Shown here: piece after piece, positions 34,548-43,943 of the stretch
Layout of the letters: every line of letters begins with the position of its first letter
Position numbering within the stretch: the first letter of the stretch is position 1
NCBI GenBank assembly: GCA_012798135.1
Contig: JAAZNU010000027.1
Coordinates: forward strand, 62,001-126,000
Length of the DNA stretch: 64,000 bases
Reading direction: 5' to 3'
Origin: Veillonellaceae bacterium
Lineage (GTDB): Bacteria; Bacillota_C; Negativicutes; UBA1444
Position numbers and translations under genes: made by a program
The notes under the pieces: generated by a model
Told to the model about the DNA's origin: nothing
What the model saw: the letters and a program-made list of their open reading frames with translations, nothing else
Databases searched by the model: none

Positions 34548-35954
34548 ATGAGTAATGGAGGAAACGGAGTAGAAAACACGGCGGCGGAAACTGCTCCGGA
34601 AGCGATGTCCAATGGAGAAGCTGCCCATTTGTCCAGAGTCCTGAAGCCGATTCATCTTTGGGCATTGGCGGTCGGACTGGTTATTTCGGGAAATTATTTT
34701 GGCTGGAGTTATGGATTTAAAGAAGGCGGACCGATCGGCCTGGCGATTGCTCTGATTCCGGTTACGATCTTTTATGTAACATTCATTTTGTCTTACTCCG
34801 AACTTGCCACAGCTATTCCCCACGCCGGCGGCCCCTCGGCTTACGCAAGACGGGCCATGGGCAAGTTTTGGGGGTATATGAATGGCGTAAGCTGCTTGAT
34901 TGAATTTGTGTTTGCCCCACCGGCGATTGCGTTGGCTGTTGGCGGGTATATTCACAATCTGATTCCGGCAATTCCGGCCATGCATGCTACCGTGTTTGCC
35001 TTTCTGCTGTTCATCTTCATCAATTATTGGGGGATGAAAACTTCAGCGACGTTTGAGCTGATTGTAACGATCGTTGCTTTGGTTGGATTGGTCATCTTCT
35101 GGGGACTAGCGATCCCCCATTTCAGCATGGCCAAAGTAATGACCCAACCGCTCTTGCCGAATGGATATGGTGGAATCATGGCGGCGGTTCCTTTTGCGAT
35201 CTGGTTTTATCTGGCTATTGAGGGCGGCGCAATGGCGGCGGAAGAAATGGTCAACCCCCAAAAAGACATTTCTACCGGCTTTCTCAGTGGTATGGGAACA
35301 TTGATGGTGATGGCGTTTCTGACACTATTCCTCACGGCGGGGATCGTTGATTACAACCTTGTGAAAGAAGTTGATTTTCCTTTGCCGATGGCGCTTAGCG
35401 CCGTTTATGGCGAAGGTTCGTTCAGTGTGTTGTTGATCAATGGTATTGGGCTTTTTGGGTTGGTTGCATCCTTGCACGGTATCATTGTCGGATATTCCCG
35501 ACAAACTTACGCAATGGCGCGTACAGGTTATTTGCCGAAGTTCTTGGCGTATGTTCACCCTAAATACCATACACCAGTCTGGTCCTTGCTGTTGCCCGGC
35601 TTGATTGGTTTAGGCGCAGCGCTGACAGGGTTGACTGATATTGTCATTACTATATCTGTTTTTGGTTCTGTGGCCATGTATGTTGTCAGTTTGGTTAGCT
35701 TGTTTATCCTGCGCAGCAAAGAACCCAACCTGAAACGACCGTTTAAAGTCGCCTACCCGATTGTTCCGGCCATTAGTATGATTTTAGCGCTATTCTGCCT
35801 GGCCAGCCTTCTGTTTGCGTCCAGCGAAGCCTTGAAATGGGTGGCGCTGGTCTATGGGGTGGCCATTGTCTACTATTTTATCTGGGGAAATAAAAACATC
35901 CGCCCGTTTGAAGAAGAATTCGGCGTACTTGACGAACTGGATGAAGCCAAATAG
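34548..35954 (+). CDS. eat: Ethanolamine permease (APC superfamily)
   Basis: 468 aa from ATG 34548 (AAAGGAGGT 8 bases upstream). Twelve predicted membrane helices after an N-terminal hydrophilic tail of about 35 residues. Family blocks: LVISGNYFGWSYGFKEGGPIG, SELATAIPHAGGPSAYARRA, and GGAMAAEEMVNPQKDI. This is the Eat-type amino-acid-permease family carrier, used here in place of EutH. A transcription terminator directly upstream makes its expression conditional. Confidence 0.9.
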   Translation: MSNGGNGVENTAAETAPEAMSNGEAAHLSRVLKPIHLWALAVGLVISGNYFGWSYGFKEGGPIGLAIALIPVTIFYVTFILSYSELATAIPHAGGPSAYARRAMGKFWGYMNGVSCLIEFVFAPPAIALAVGGYIHNLIPAIPAMHATVFAFLLFIFINYWGMKTSATFELIVTIVALVGLVIFWGLAIPHFSMAKVMTQPLLPNGYGGIMAAVPFAIWFYLAIEGGAMAAEEMVNPQKDISTGFLSGMGTLMVMAFLTLFLTAGIVDYNLVKEVDFPLPMALSAVYGEGSFSVLLINGIGLFGLVASLHGIIVGYSRQTYAMARTGYLPKFLAYVHPKYHTPVWSLLLPGLIGLGAALTGLTDIVITISVFGSVAMYVVSLVSLFILRSKEPNLKRPFKVAYPIVPAISMILALFCLASLLFASSEALKWVALVYGVAIVYYFIWGNKNIRPFEEEFGVLDELDEAK

Positions 35955-35991
35955 TTTTATTATTGCGCATTAAGGGAAAGGAGAAGGCGGT

Positions 35992-36318
35992 ATGACAAAC
36001 AAAGAAGGATTAATCGCTCTCGGCATGGTCGAAACCAAAGGCGTTGTCGGCGCTATTGAAGCTGCGGATGCTATGGTCAAGGCGGCAAATGTGACACTGA
36101 TCGGAAAAGTCAAAGTGGGGGGAGCCTTGGTAACTGTAATGGTTCGGGGCGATGTCGGCGCCGTAAAGGCTTCGGTGGATGCAGGAGCGGCGGCTGCCGC
36201 TCGGGTCGGTGAGCTGATGAGTTGTCACGTGATTCCTCGCCCCCATCCGGATTTGGAAGCGATTTTGCCCAAATTGGCTATTTGCGAGGAAAAACCGGTC
36301 AAAGCCGGCAAGGCTTGA
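35992..36318 (+). CDS. eutM: Microcompartment shell hexamer protein (EutM/PduA type)
   Basis: 108 aa single BMC domain: [66 protein letters not shown], and a short Lys-rich tail. The pore region reads KVKVGGA, which differs from the paralogue at 42331. One of the main facet proteins of the shell. RBS AAAGGAGAAGG upstream. Confidence 0.92.
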   Translation: MTNKEGLIALGMVETKGVVGAIEAADAMVKAANVTLIGKVKVGGALVTVMVRGDVGAVKASVDAGAAAAARVGELMSCHVIPRPHPDLEAILPKLAICEEKPVKAGKA

Positions 36319-36330
36319 TTTGCGGCGAGC

Positions 36331-37755
36331 ATGAAGGCTGAAACGGTCCTTTCCAGCGTTGGCATCGATATTGGGACGACAACGACACAAGTGGTTGTGT
36401 CCCGGTTGACACTAGTCAATGTCATGCCGGGCTCGCAGGTGCCGCGCGTCGAAATTACGCACAAAAGTATTGCTTACATGGGAAATATTTACTTCACGCC
36501 GTTTATTGATCGGCAACGCGTCGATGGCGCCGCCGTCAGGAGCATCGTCGAGCGCGAATACGCGGCGGCCGGCATCCAGGCAAAAGACATCGATACCGGT
36601 GCGGTCATCATCACTGGCGAGGCAGCAAAGAAAGAAAACGCTGCGGAAATTATCCACGCGTTAGCTGAAGTGGCCGGCGACTTTGTGGTGGCCACGGCGG
36701 GGCCGGACTTGGAAAGCGTGATCGCCGGCAAGGGGTCCGGTGCGGAAGAAATGTCCCGAAAACTCCATGCCCGCATCGTCAATATCGATATCGGCGGAGG
36801 AACTTCCAACGTCGCCGTATTCGATCGTGGCGTGTGCATCGGCACGGCCTGCATCAACGTTGGCGGCCGGCTGTTCGAAGTGGATCCGTTGACGCATCGG
36901 TTGACCTATGTGACGGAGCCGGCCCGGGTGATTCTACGCGAACTGGAGCAAGAAAGCGGGAAAGTTTTGCTTCCCGCTTCATCGGCGGAACTTGAATTGA
37001 CAGTGGTAAAACAATGTTTAACCCGGATGGTGCGATGCGTCGACACCGTTTTGTTCGGAGCAGCGGTGCCGCAGTCGGAAGCGCCCTTGGTGATCAGCCG
37101 TGAAATGCCGGAAGGCAGCTGCGACGGGATTGTGTTTTCCGGAGGAGTGGCTCGCTATGTTTACCAACCGGGATGGCCGGAATGGTGGGTTCACGGTGAT
37201 GTCGGGCCGCTGTTGGCAGAAGCGTTTCGGCAAAGCCGGGCCTTTCGGGAACTGAAAGTTTACAAGGGAGGCGAAACTATCCATGCGACGGTTCTGGGCG
37301 CCGGCGCCCACACCGTGAACATTTCCGGCTCGACGATTACGGTTAACCCTCAAGTGTTGCCATTGCGCAATGTGCCGGCTGTCTATCCGGAGATTGCGGC
37401 GGATGGCGGCTGGACATGGCTGCCAGGTGCGAAAAATTTTCCTCAGCCGCTCTATCGGACGGTGGCATTGATTGTGCCGCCGTTGCCGGACACGAATTTT
37501 CTGACCATTTCCAGGATGGCGGATCGGCTGGCTCCTGAATTGCACAAGATTGGCGCGTCACCGGCGGTAGTCGTCGCCCAGCAAGATATCGCCAAAGTAT
37601 TGGGACAAAGCTTATTGCGGCGTTGTTCCGGACAAGACTTGGTCTGTGTTGATGGAATCGATCTAAAAATGGGGGATTTTCTGGATTTTGCGCGACCGCT
37701 TCCCCACGAAGAGGCGGTTCCAGTGATTGTTAAGACGTTGGTTTTCGCCCGCTAG
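36331..37755 (+). CDS. eutA: Ethanolamine ammonia-lyase reactivating factor
   Basis: 474 aa, actin/Hsp70-like ATPase fold: SVGIDIGTTTTQVVVSR at the N-terminus, NIDIGGGTSNVAVFDRG in the middle and IVFSGGVARY. EutA exchanges damaged cobalamin for fresh adenosylcobalamin in EutBC using ATP. Placed directly before eutB, as in other eut loci. Confidence 0.93.
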   Translation: MKAETVLSSVGIDIGTTTTQVVVSRLTLVNVMPGSQVPRVEITHKSIAYMGNIYFTPFIDRQRVDGAAVRSIVEREYAAAGIQAKDIDTGAVIITGEAAKKENAAEIIHALAEVAGDFVVATAGPDLESVIAGKGSGAEEMSRKLHARIVNIDIGGGTSNVAVFDRGVCIGTACINVGGRLFEVDPLTHRLTYVTEPARVILRELEQESGKVLLPASSAELELTVVKQCLTRMVRCVDTVLFGAAVPQSEAPLVISREMPEGSCDGIVFSGGVARYVYQPGWPEWWVHGDVGPLLAEAFRQSRAFRELKVYKGGETIHATVLGAGAHTVNISGSTITVNPQVLPLRNVPAVYPEIAADGGWTWLPGAKNFPQPLYRTVALIVPPLPDTNFLTISRMADRLAPELHKIGASPAVVVAQQDIAKVLGQSLLRRCSGQDLVCVDGIDLKMGDFLDFARPLPHEEAVPVIVKTLVFAR

Positions 37756-37779
37756 AATGCGGAAACCGAGTGAAGGGTT

Positions 37780-39153
37780 GTGATATTCGTGCAACTAAAA
37801 ACTCGCCTGTTCGGGCAGACATTTACCTTTCGAAACGTGAAGGAAGTTTTGGCCAAGGCAAATGAAGTAAAATCAGGGGATATACTAGCCGGTATTGCAG
37901 CGGAAAACGCCGCGGAACGAGTAGCGGCGAAACGAGTGCTGTCGGAAATGACATTAGCGGATTTGCGGCTCAATCCTGTGGTTCCACTGGAAGAAGACGA
38001 GGTCTCCCGAATCATTGATGGAGATATTAATGAGGCTATTTATAACTCGATCAAAAACTGGTCGGTGGCGGAACTGCGTGAATACATCCTGCAAACGGAA
38101 ACCGGACCGGAAGAATTGCATCGTCTGAGCAGGGGACTGACGTCGGAGATGGTCGCAGCTACCGCAAAATTGATGAGCAATTTGGATTTGGTCCAAGCCG
38201 CTTCGAAGATTCGCAACTACGCCCATTGCAATACTTCAATCGGGCAAGCGGGAACATTGGCGGCCCGACTGCAGCCAAATCATCCCACCGACAGCACGGA
38301 TGGGATCTTGGCGAGCATTCGGGAAGGCTTGTCCTATGGCGTAGGCGATGCCGTCATCGGCCTGAATCCGGTTGACGACACTTTGCCGGCGGTTATCCGG
38401 AGTTTGGAAACATTATATGGTTTTGTCGATGAATGGAAAATTCCAACCCAGATTTGTGTTTTGGCGCATATTACTACGCAACTAAAAGCCTTGCGTAAGG
38501 GTGCGCCTATTCACTTGCTGTTCCAGTCGATTGCCGGCACGGAGGCTGGCAACAAGGCCTTCGGCATTGATGCGGCCATTTTGGACGAAGCCTACGCCGC
38601 CGGTTTGAAAGAAGGCCGGGCAACCGGTCCTAACATCATGTATTTCGAAACCGGGCAGGGGTCGGAACTATCGGCGGAAGCTCACAATGGCGCCGATCAA
38701 GTAACGTTGGAAGCCCGGTGCTACGGATTGGCGCGGCATTATAAGCCGTTTTTGGTAAACACGGTCGTCGGTTTTATCGGTCCGGAGTATCTGTATGATA
38801 CGAGGCAAGTCACCCGAGCCGGCCTGGAAGACCATTTCATGGGTAAACTGACCGGATTGCCCATGGGGGTTGACGCTTGCTATACCAACCATATGAAAGC
38901 GGACCAGAACGATATCGAAAACCTGGCGGTATTGCTCACTGCCGCTGGTTGCACCTACTTCATGGGGGTGCCGCTGGGCGACGATGTGATGCTCAATTAC
39001 CAATGTACCAGTTATCATGATACCCCGACTCTCCGCAATGTGTTTAAATTGCGTCCGTTGCCGGATTTCGAGCGATGGCTGGAGAAGATGGGGATCATGC
39101 AGGATGGCAAGCTGACGCAACGCGCCGGTGACGCCACCATCTTCACCCGGTGA
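37780..39153 (+). CDS. eutB: Ethanolamine ammonia-lyase large subunit
   Basis: 457 aa, normal length. Conserved blocks include NYAHCNTSIGQAGTLAARLQPNHPTD, LLFQSIAGTEAGNKAFG, YFETGQGSELSAEAHNGADQ and GLPMGVDACYTNHMKADQND. The subunit holds the substrate site of the B12-dependent lyase that yields acetaldehyde and ammonia. Start GTG 37780 or GTG 37789; GAAGGG precedes both. Followed after 13 bases by eutC. Confidence 0.96.
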   Translation: MIFVQLKTRLFGQTFTFRNVKEVLAKANEVKSGDILAGIAAENAAERVAAKRVLSEMTLADLRLNPVVPLEEDEVSRIIDGDINEAIYNSIKNWSVAELREYILQTETGPEELHRLSRGLTSEMVAATAKLMSNLDLVQAASKIRNYAHCNTSIGQAGTLAARLQPNHPTDSTDGILASIREGLSYGVGDAVIGLNPVDDTLPAVIRSLETLYGFVDEWKIPTQICVLAHITTQLKALRKGAPIHLLFQSIAGTEAGNKAFGIDAAILDEAYAAGLKEGRATGPNIMYFETGQGSELSAEAHNGADQVTLEARCYGLARHYKPFLVNTVVGFIGPEYLYDTRQVTRAGLEDHFMGKLTGLPMGVDACYTNHMKADQNDIENLAVLLTAAGCTYFMGVPLGDDVMLNYQCTSYHDTPTLRNVFKLRPLPDFERWLEKMGIMQDGKLTQRAGDATIFTR

Positions 39154-39166
39154 GGAGGAAAGAGTC

Positions 39167-40051
39167 ATGGCGTTGGAAGATAACATTCGTTTGATTGTGG
39201 AACAGGTACTGTTGGAAATGGGAAGCCATACCTCGTCGGTCAACGGTGGCAAGTTCCCGGAAAAGTCGGCGGGAGAAGGCGGCGTCGACAACTGCGACAT
39301 CGAAGATTTGGCCAAAGTGGACCTTCAACGCTACCTTCAGGTTCCTAATCCGCTGAATCGCAGTTTATATGAAGATATGAAGCTGTCCACGCCGGCCCGG
39401 ATCGGCGTCTGGCGCTGCGGCACCCGACCGCTGACCGACACCTGGCTGCGATTCCGCGCGGACCATGCGGTGGCGCAAGACTCCGTCTTGGGCGAAGTGC
39501 CGGAAGATTTCCCGGCGAAATACAACATGGTTAGCGTGAAATCGATGTGCGAAACGAAGGATGAATATCTGACTCGGCCCGACTTGGGCCGAAAACTGGA
39601 CGAAGAAAGTCTAACCCTGATTCGTTCAAAGTGCCGCAAAGGGCCCAAATTACAGATCATCGTCGCCGACGGACTTTCCAGTAAGGCCGTAGAGGCCAAC
39701 ATCCCGAACCTGCTGCCGGCCATGTTGCAAGGGTTGGAAGGCATGGGCATCGACGTCGGCACACCAATCTTCGTGAAATTTGCCCGTGTTGCGATTATGG
39801 ATGCCATTGGGGAAGAATTGAAGCCGGAAGCCGCAATAGTGTTGATTGGCGAACGGCCCGGCCTGGGAACGGCGGAGAGCATGAGCGCCTATATCGGGTA
39901 CAATCCGCGAACCGGCATGGTGGAAAGCGAGCGGACGGTGGTCAGCAACATCCACAAGGGCGGTACGCCGGCGTCTGAAGCGGGCGCCCACTTGGCTACA
40001 CTGCTGAAGAAAATCCTGGATGCCAAGGCATCCGGCGTAAATCTACACTGA
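39167..40051 (+). CDS. eutC: Ethanolamine ammonia-lyase small subunit
   Basis: 294 aa from ATG 39167 (GAGGAGGAAAG upstream). The core shows RIGVWRCGTRPLTDTWLRFRADHAVAQD, LQIIVADGLSSKAVE, LIGERPGLGTAESMSAY and SERTVVSNIHKGGT, which bind adenosylcobalamin. Residues 1-18 (MALEDNIRLIVEQVLLEM) form an amphipathic helix followed by a Ser/Gly linker to about 45. This is the arrangement of the EutC encapsulation peptide that targets the lyase into the shell. Confidence 0.95.
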   Translation: MALEDNIRLIVEQVLLEMGSHTSSVNGGKFPEKSAGEGGVDNCDIEDLAKVDLQRYLQVPNPLNRSLYEDMKLSTPARIGVWRCGTRPLTDTWLRFRADHAVAQDSVLGEVPEDFPAKYNMVSVKSMCETKDEYLTRPDLGRKLDEESLTLIRSKCRKGPKLQIIVADGLSSKAVEANIPNLLPAMLQGLEGMGIDVGTPIFVKFARVAIMDAIGEELKPEAAIVLIGERPGLGTAESMSAYIGYNPRTGMVESERTVVSNIHKGGTPASEAGAHLATLLKKILDAKASGVNLH

Positions 40052-40109
40052 TCTGGCAAGGAGCCGAACGTAACGATCCATAGTTTTGGGCAAAAAAGGA
40101 GGAATCGAC

Positions 40110-40757
40110 GTGATAGAACCTATCAAACCGACAGTTTTGGCAGTTCGCATGATTCCCAACGTTGCGCCGGATTTGATGGCGCAGCTGTCGTTGACGCCGG
40201 AGCAACGATCTATTGGCATGATTACTTGCACCATCGATGATGCGACCTATACTTCGCTGGATGAGGCCACGAAAAAGGCCGAAGTGGAAGTCGTGTACGC
40301 GAAGAGCTTCTATGCGGGATCCGGCAATGCTTCTGGGCCCCGTTCCGGTGAGATCATCGGTATCCTAGCTGGACCGACGCCGGCGGAAGTCAAGGCGGGA
40401 CTCGATGCCTGCATTAGTTGCCTGGAAAACGAGGCGTTCTTCTATACCTGCGACGGCGGCTCCACCGCTTGGTATGCTCATACCATTTCCCGTACCGGCA
40501 GTTACCTGTCGAAAGTGGCCGGGATCAACGAGGGCGAACCGTTGGCGTATCTAATCGCCACGCCGCTTGAGGCCGTGTTTGGCATCGATGCGGCGTTGAA
40601 GGCGGCGGAAGTTGAAATGAAGGCATTCTACGGACCGCCGACGGAAACCAATTTCGGCGGCGCGTTGATGACCGGTTCGCAGAGCGCCTGCAGAGCAGCT
40701 TGTGAAGCTTTCCAGCGGGCTGTCATGGATGTGGCGGGGCAAGCCATCAAATTCTAA
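40110..40757 (+). CDS. eutL: Microcompartment shell trimer protein EutL
   Basis: 215 aa from GTG 40110 (AAAGGAGGA upstream). Two tandem circularly permuted BMC domains; blocks TVLAVRMIPNVAPDLMAQL, GMITCTIDDATYTSLDEATKKAEVEVVYA, FYAGSGNASGPRSGEIIGI. EutL trimers have a large gated pore that may pass cofactors. Cys in FFYTCDGGSTAWYAHT lies near the pore region. Confidence 0.94.
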   Translation: MIEPIKPTVLAVRMIPNVAPDLMAQLSLTPEQRSIGMITCTIDDATYTSLDEATKKAEVEVVYAKSFYAGSGNASGPRSGEIIGILAGPTPAEVKAGLDACISCLENEAFFYTCDGGSTAWYAHTISRTGSYLSKVAGINEGEPLAYLIATPLEAVFGIDAALKAAEVEMKAFYGPPTETNFGGALMTGSQSACRAACEAFQRAVMDVAGQAIKF

Positions 40758-40795
40758 ATTGAGTCAGAACAGACAAGAAAGAGAGGCGGGCACGG

Positions 40796-42283
40796 ATGGA
40801 ACTGGACCGTGATCTGGCTTCAGTGCAAGAAGCTCGTAATATGCTTAAAGCGGCTCAGAAAGCCCAGGAGTCGATAAAGAACTATTCCCGGGAACAGATC
40901 GATGCCATAATCAAGGCAATGAAGGAAGCGGGTGAAGCTGAAGCTTGCCGGCTCGCGGCTATGGCGGTGGAAGAAACCGGGATGGGGCGTTATGAAGATA
41001 AATGTTTCAAAAATTATTTCGCATCGCATTACGTGTATGAATCTATCAAAGACATGAAAACGGTGGGGATCGTTCGTAAGGATGAAGCCTCGAAAATTTG
41101 GGAAATTGCCGAACCGGTCGGCGTTATTGCGGGCATCGTGCCGACAACCAATCCGACATCCACGGTAATTTATAAATCAATCATTGCTTTGAAAGCCCGA
41201 AACGCCATCGTTTTTTCGCCGCATCCGTCGGCAGTCCGGTGTACAGTGGAAGCCGCCCGCGTCATGAACCAGGCGGCGGTGGTGGCTGGTGCGCCGGCCA
41301 ACGTGATCAGTTGTTTAACCACCGTATCGTTGGAAGCGACGCAGGAACTGATGAAAAACCCCATTACATCCATTATTCTTGCGACTGGCGGCAGTGCTTT
41401 GGTGAGGGCAGCCTATAGCAGCGGCAAGCCCGCTCTGGGCGTTGGCCCCGGTAATGTGCCGGCCTTTGTGGAACGGACGGCAGATCTCGCCAATGCCGCC
41501 GCGTGTATTGTTCAGGGAAAATCGTTCGACAATGGTACTATCTGCGCGTCGGAGCAGTCGGTCGTCGCCGAAACCTGCATCGCTGAAGAACTGATCGGGC
41601 ACTTGAAGCGAAACGGAGCCCATTTCCTTGAACCGGATGAAGTGGCGAAAGTTTCGGCGGTGGTAATGTTGCCCAACCACGGGGTCAATCCGCGGGTCGT
41701 GGGCAAAGATCCGCAATTTATTGCCCAAATGGCTGGAATTTCGGTACCGGCCGATGCCAAGTGCCTGGTGGCGCCGTTGGCCGGGGTTGGTCCGCAGTAT
41801 CCCCTGTCTTATGAAAAGCTATCCACGGTTCTGGCCTTCTACCGGGTGCAGGATTGGCATGAAGGTTGCGAGCGATGCCTGCAGCTTCTGGGTATTGGCG
41901 GTATCGGTCATAGTTTGGCGATCCATAGCAACAACGAAGCGGTCATTCAGGAATTTGCCCTGAAAAAACCGATTTTCCGGCTGCTGGTAAATACACCGGC
42001 GGCTTTGGGCGGAGTCGGCGCAACCACTTCGCTGGCGCCGTCGTTCACGCTGGGTTGTGGTACTTGGGGTGGCTCCAGTGTGTCGGAGAATGTGACGCCG
42101 ATGCATCTGATCAACACCAAACGGGTGGCATGGCACACAGGGTTCCCGGAGGGTCCGGCGATTCAACCGCAGGCAACTGCGCGACCGGTCACTGCTGGAA
42201 GTGCTACTGCCCCCCAGGATTCCCTGTTGGTCCAGAAAGTCGTAGAAGAAGTGATACGCGCCTTAAAGACGGCAAAAGTTTGA
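40796..42283 (+). CDS. eutE: CoA-acylating acetaldehyde dehydrogenase EutE
   Basis: 495 aa. Aldehyde dehydrogenase fold: AEPVGVIAGIVPTTNPTST, then the catalytic Cys in FDNGTICASEQS, then GVGATTSLAPSFTLGCGTWGGSS. It oxidises acetaldehyde to acetyl-CoA with NAD. The N-terminus begins at the catalytic body without the usual extension of about 35 residues. Instead a Pro/Ala linker at about 457-474 leads to a terminal amphipathic helix (DSLLVQKVVEEVIRALKTAK, 475-494) that looks like a relocated encapsulation peptide. Confidence 0.95.
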   Translation: MELDRDLASVQEARNMLKAAQKAQESIKNYSREQIDAIIKAMKEAGEAEACRLAAMAVEETGMGRYEDKCFKNYFASHYVYESIKDMKTVGIVRKDEASKIWEIAEPVGVIAGIVPTTNPTSTVIYKSIIALKARNAIVFSPHPSAVRCTVEAARVMNQAAVVAGAPANVISCLTTVSLEATQELMKNPITSIILATGGSALVRAAYSSGKPALGVGPGNVPAFVERTADLANAAACIVQGKSFDNGTICASEQSVVAETCIAEELIGHLKRNGAHFLEPDEVAKVSAVVMLPNHGVNPRVVGKDPQFIAQMAGISVPADAKCLVAPLAGVGPQYPLSYEKLSTVLAFYRVQDWHEGCERCLQLLGIGGIGHSLAIHSNNEAVIQEFALKKPIFRLLVNTPAALGGVGATTSLAPSFTLGCGTWGGSSVSENVTPMHLINTKRVAWHTGFPEGPAIQPQATARPVTAGSATAPQDSLLVQKVVEEVIRALKTAKV

Positions 42284-42330
42284 TCAAGAGTTATAGACAG
42301 ATGTGCAGATAAGTAAGGGAGGAACAGAAG

Positions 42331-42645
42331 ATGGCAGCGGAACGCAGTGTAATCGCATTGGGAATGATTGAGACCAAAGGGTTGATTCCGGCTATTGAAG
42401 CAGCGGACCAGATGTTGAAGGCGGCTAACGTCACGTTGTGCGGGAAAGAGCATGTCACTGGCGGCTATGTGGCCGTGATGGTGCGGGGCGATGTCGGCGC
42501 CGTCAAAGCCTCGGTGGATGTCGGCAGTGCGGCGGCCCAACGCGTGGGTGAAGTCGTCAGCATTCACGTGATTCCCCGCCCGCACGGCGATGTGGAATGC
42601 ATCCTGCCGGTCGGCGACAATAAAGAATTCGGGAGCAAGTCTTGA
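42331..42645 (+). CDS. eutM: Second microcompartment shell hexamer protein (EutM/PduA type)
   Basis: 104 aa single BMC domain: [66 protein letters not shown]. About two thirds identical by eye to the shell protein at 35992, but its pore segment reads KEHVTGGY in place of KVKVGGA. Different pore chemistry suggests different metabolites. RBS AAGGGAGGA. It overlaps the next start by 4 bases (TTGA). Confidence 0.92.
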   Translation: MAAERSVIALGMIETKGLIPAIEAADQMLKAANVTLCGKEHVTGGYVAVMVRGDVGAVKASVDVGSAAAQRVGEVVSIHVIPRPHGDVECILPVGDNKEFGSKS

Positions 42646-43940
42646 TCCTGACCGAGTCTGAGCTTCGGTCCCGTTGGCACAAGGACAGACCGTCCACAGT
42701 CACGGTTCCGGCCGGCAGCGTGCTGACTCCGTCGGCGCGGGATTTTCTGAGCGCCCACAATATTCAGTTGTGTCTGGACAGCGGCGCTTCGGTCGATACC
42801 GGTCGGAATGCGATGGCTACCGCGCGTCCGCCGGTTCAACCGACTCGGAACATTCCGGGTAAACCCGAGCACATGACTCATCTCTACGGGCAGCAACTGG
42901 TGGCGAAAAACCATCCGGTCATTGTTTGGCGCGGCCAGATGGATCTGTTTGACTGCGCCGTAGTGGAGGCCCAGGTCCGTCTGCAAGCCGCCGGTGCCGA
43001 GGAACTGGTACAGTCGTTGGAAGAGATTCTGCGGTTTGCGCAGCGCATCATGGCGGCGCAGGTCAAGCAGGAACCCCTTCTGTTCGATACGCTTTGTGGC
43101 TGGAATGCTGCGCAGATCCGGGAGCTGTCCCATTACCCGGACAAGTATTTCGGTGTGAAGCATTCGACGATGCACTACCAGGACGGACCGGTTGTGGCCC
43201 GGCTCAATTCCTTGCGGGCCAAGGTCCGGGAAGTTGAGCTGGCGGCGGCCAAGGCGTTCATTGATGAGTCCGGCAACTGTGAACGAACGGACATCATTCA
43301 GGCCCTCAACCGTCTGTCGAGCCTGCTATATGTGCTGCTTTGCCGCGAACGGGCGGCTCGGGCTCATGAAAAACGGTTGCCGATCGGTGTTTCGAATCGG
43401 CACGTCCATCTGTCGGCGGAGCATCTGTCGGCGCTGTTCGGCGCCGGCCATGCCCTAACGGTGGCGAAGGACCTGTCGCAACCGGGGCAATTCGCGGCGC
43501 AGGAAACCGTTCGGATCGCCGGGCCCAAGGGAACGATCGACAATGTTCGGGTCCTGGGACCGGTACGGAAAGAAAGTCAGGTGGAAATCAGCGCCACCGA
43601 TTCCTTTGCCCTGGGGGTGCCGGCCGTGGTCCGGGATTCCGGCCATCCGGAAGGAAGCCCGGGCTTGCAACTGCTCGGACCTGCCGGGGAAGTTTCCCTG
43701 GAGCGGGGCGTGATTGTGGCGGCGCGACATATTCATATGCACCCCGATCAGGCGGTCGTCTGGGGTATCCATGATGGCCAGCGCGTCCGGATCCGTGTGG
43801 AAAGCGACCGCCCGGTCGTATTCGATGATGTGCTGGTCCGGGTGAGTCCTCAATTTTCGGGGGAAGTGCACTTGGATACGGACGAAGCGAACGCGGCTTT
43901 AGTGAAAACCGGCGCGACGGCATTGATTTTGGGGGTGTAG
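42642..43940 (+). CDS. EutT-PduL fusion: cobalamin adenosyltransferase + phosphotransacylase
   Basis: 432 aa. Residues 1-240 match Eut[72 protein letters not shown] and [17 protein letters not shown]. The HX11CCX2C metal motif of enterobacterial EutT is absent. Residues 245-432 are Pdu[11 protein letters not shown] (His254, His256), [10 protein letters not shown] (His363, His365, His367) and [11 protein letters not shown] (His410), zinc-binding sites of this phosphotransacylase. One polypeptide thus charges the cofactor and turns acetyl-CoA into acetyl-phosphate. TTG start overlaps the shell gene. The frame is continuous, so this is not a sequencing split. Confidence 0.88.
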   Translation: MILTESELRSRWHKDRPSTVTVPAGSVLTPSARDFLSAHNIQLCLDSGASVDTGRNAMATARPPVQPTRNIPGKPEHMTHLYGQQLVAKNHPVIVWRGQMDLFDCAVVEAQVRLQAAGAEELVQSLEEILRFAQRIMAAQVKQEPLLFDTLCGWNAAQIRELSHYPDKYFGVKHSTMHYQDGPVVARLNSLRAKVREVELAAAKAFIDESGNCERTDIIQALNRLSSLLYVLLCRERAARAHEKRLPIGVSNRHVHLSAEHLSALFGAGHALTVAKDLSQPGQFAAQETVRIAGPKGTIDNVRVLGPVRKESQVEISATDSFALGVPAVVRDSGHPEGSPGLQLLGPAGEVSLERGVIVAARHIHMHPDQAVVWGIHDGQRVRIRVESDRPVVFDDVLVRVSPQFSGEVHLDTDEANAALVKTGATALILGV

Positions 43941-43943
43941 GGA

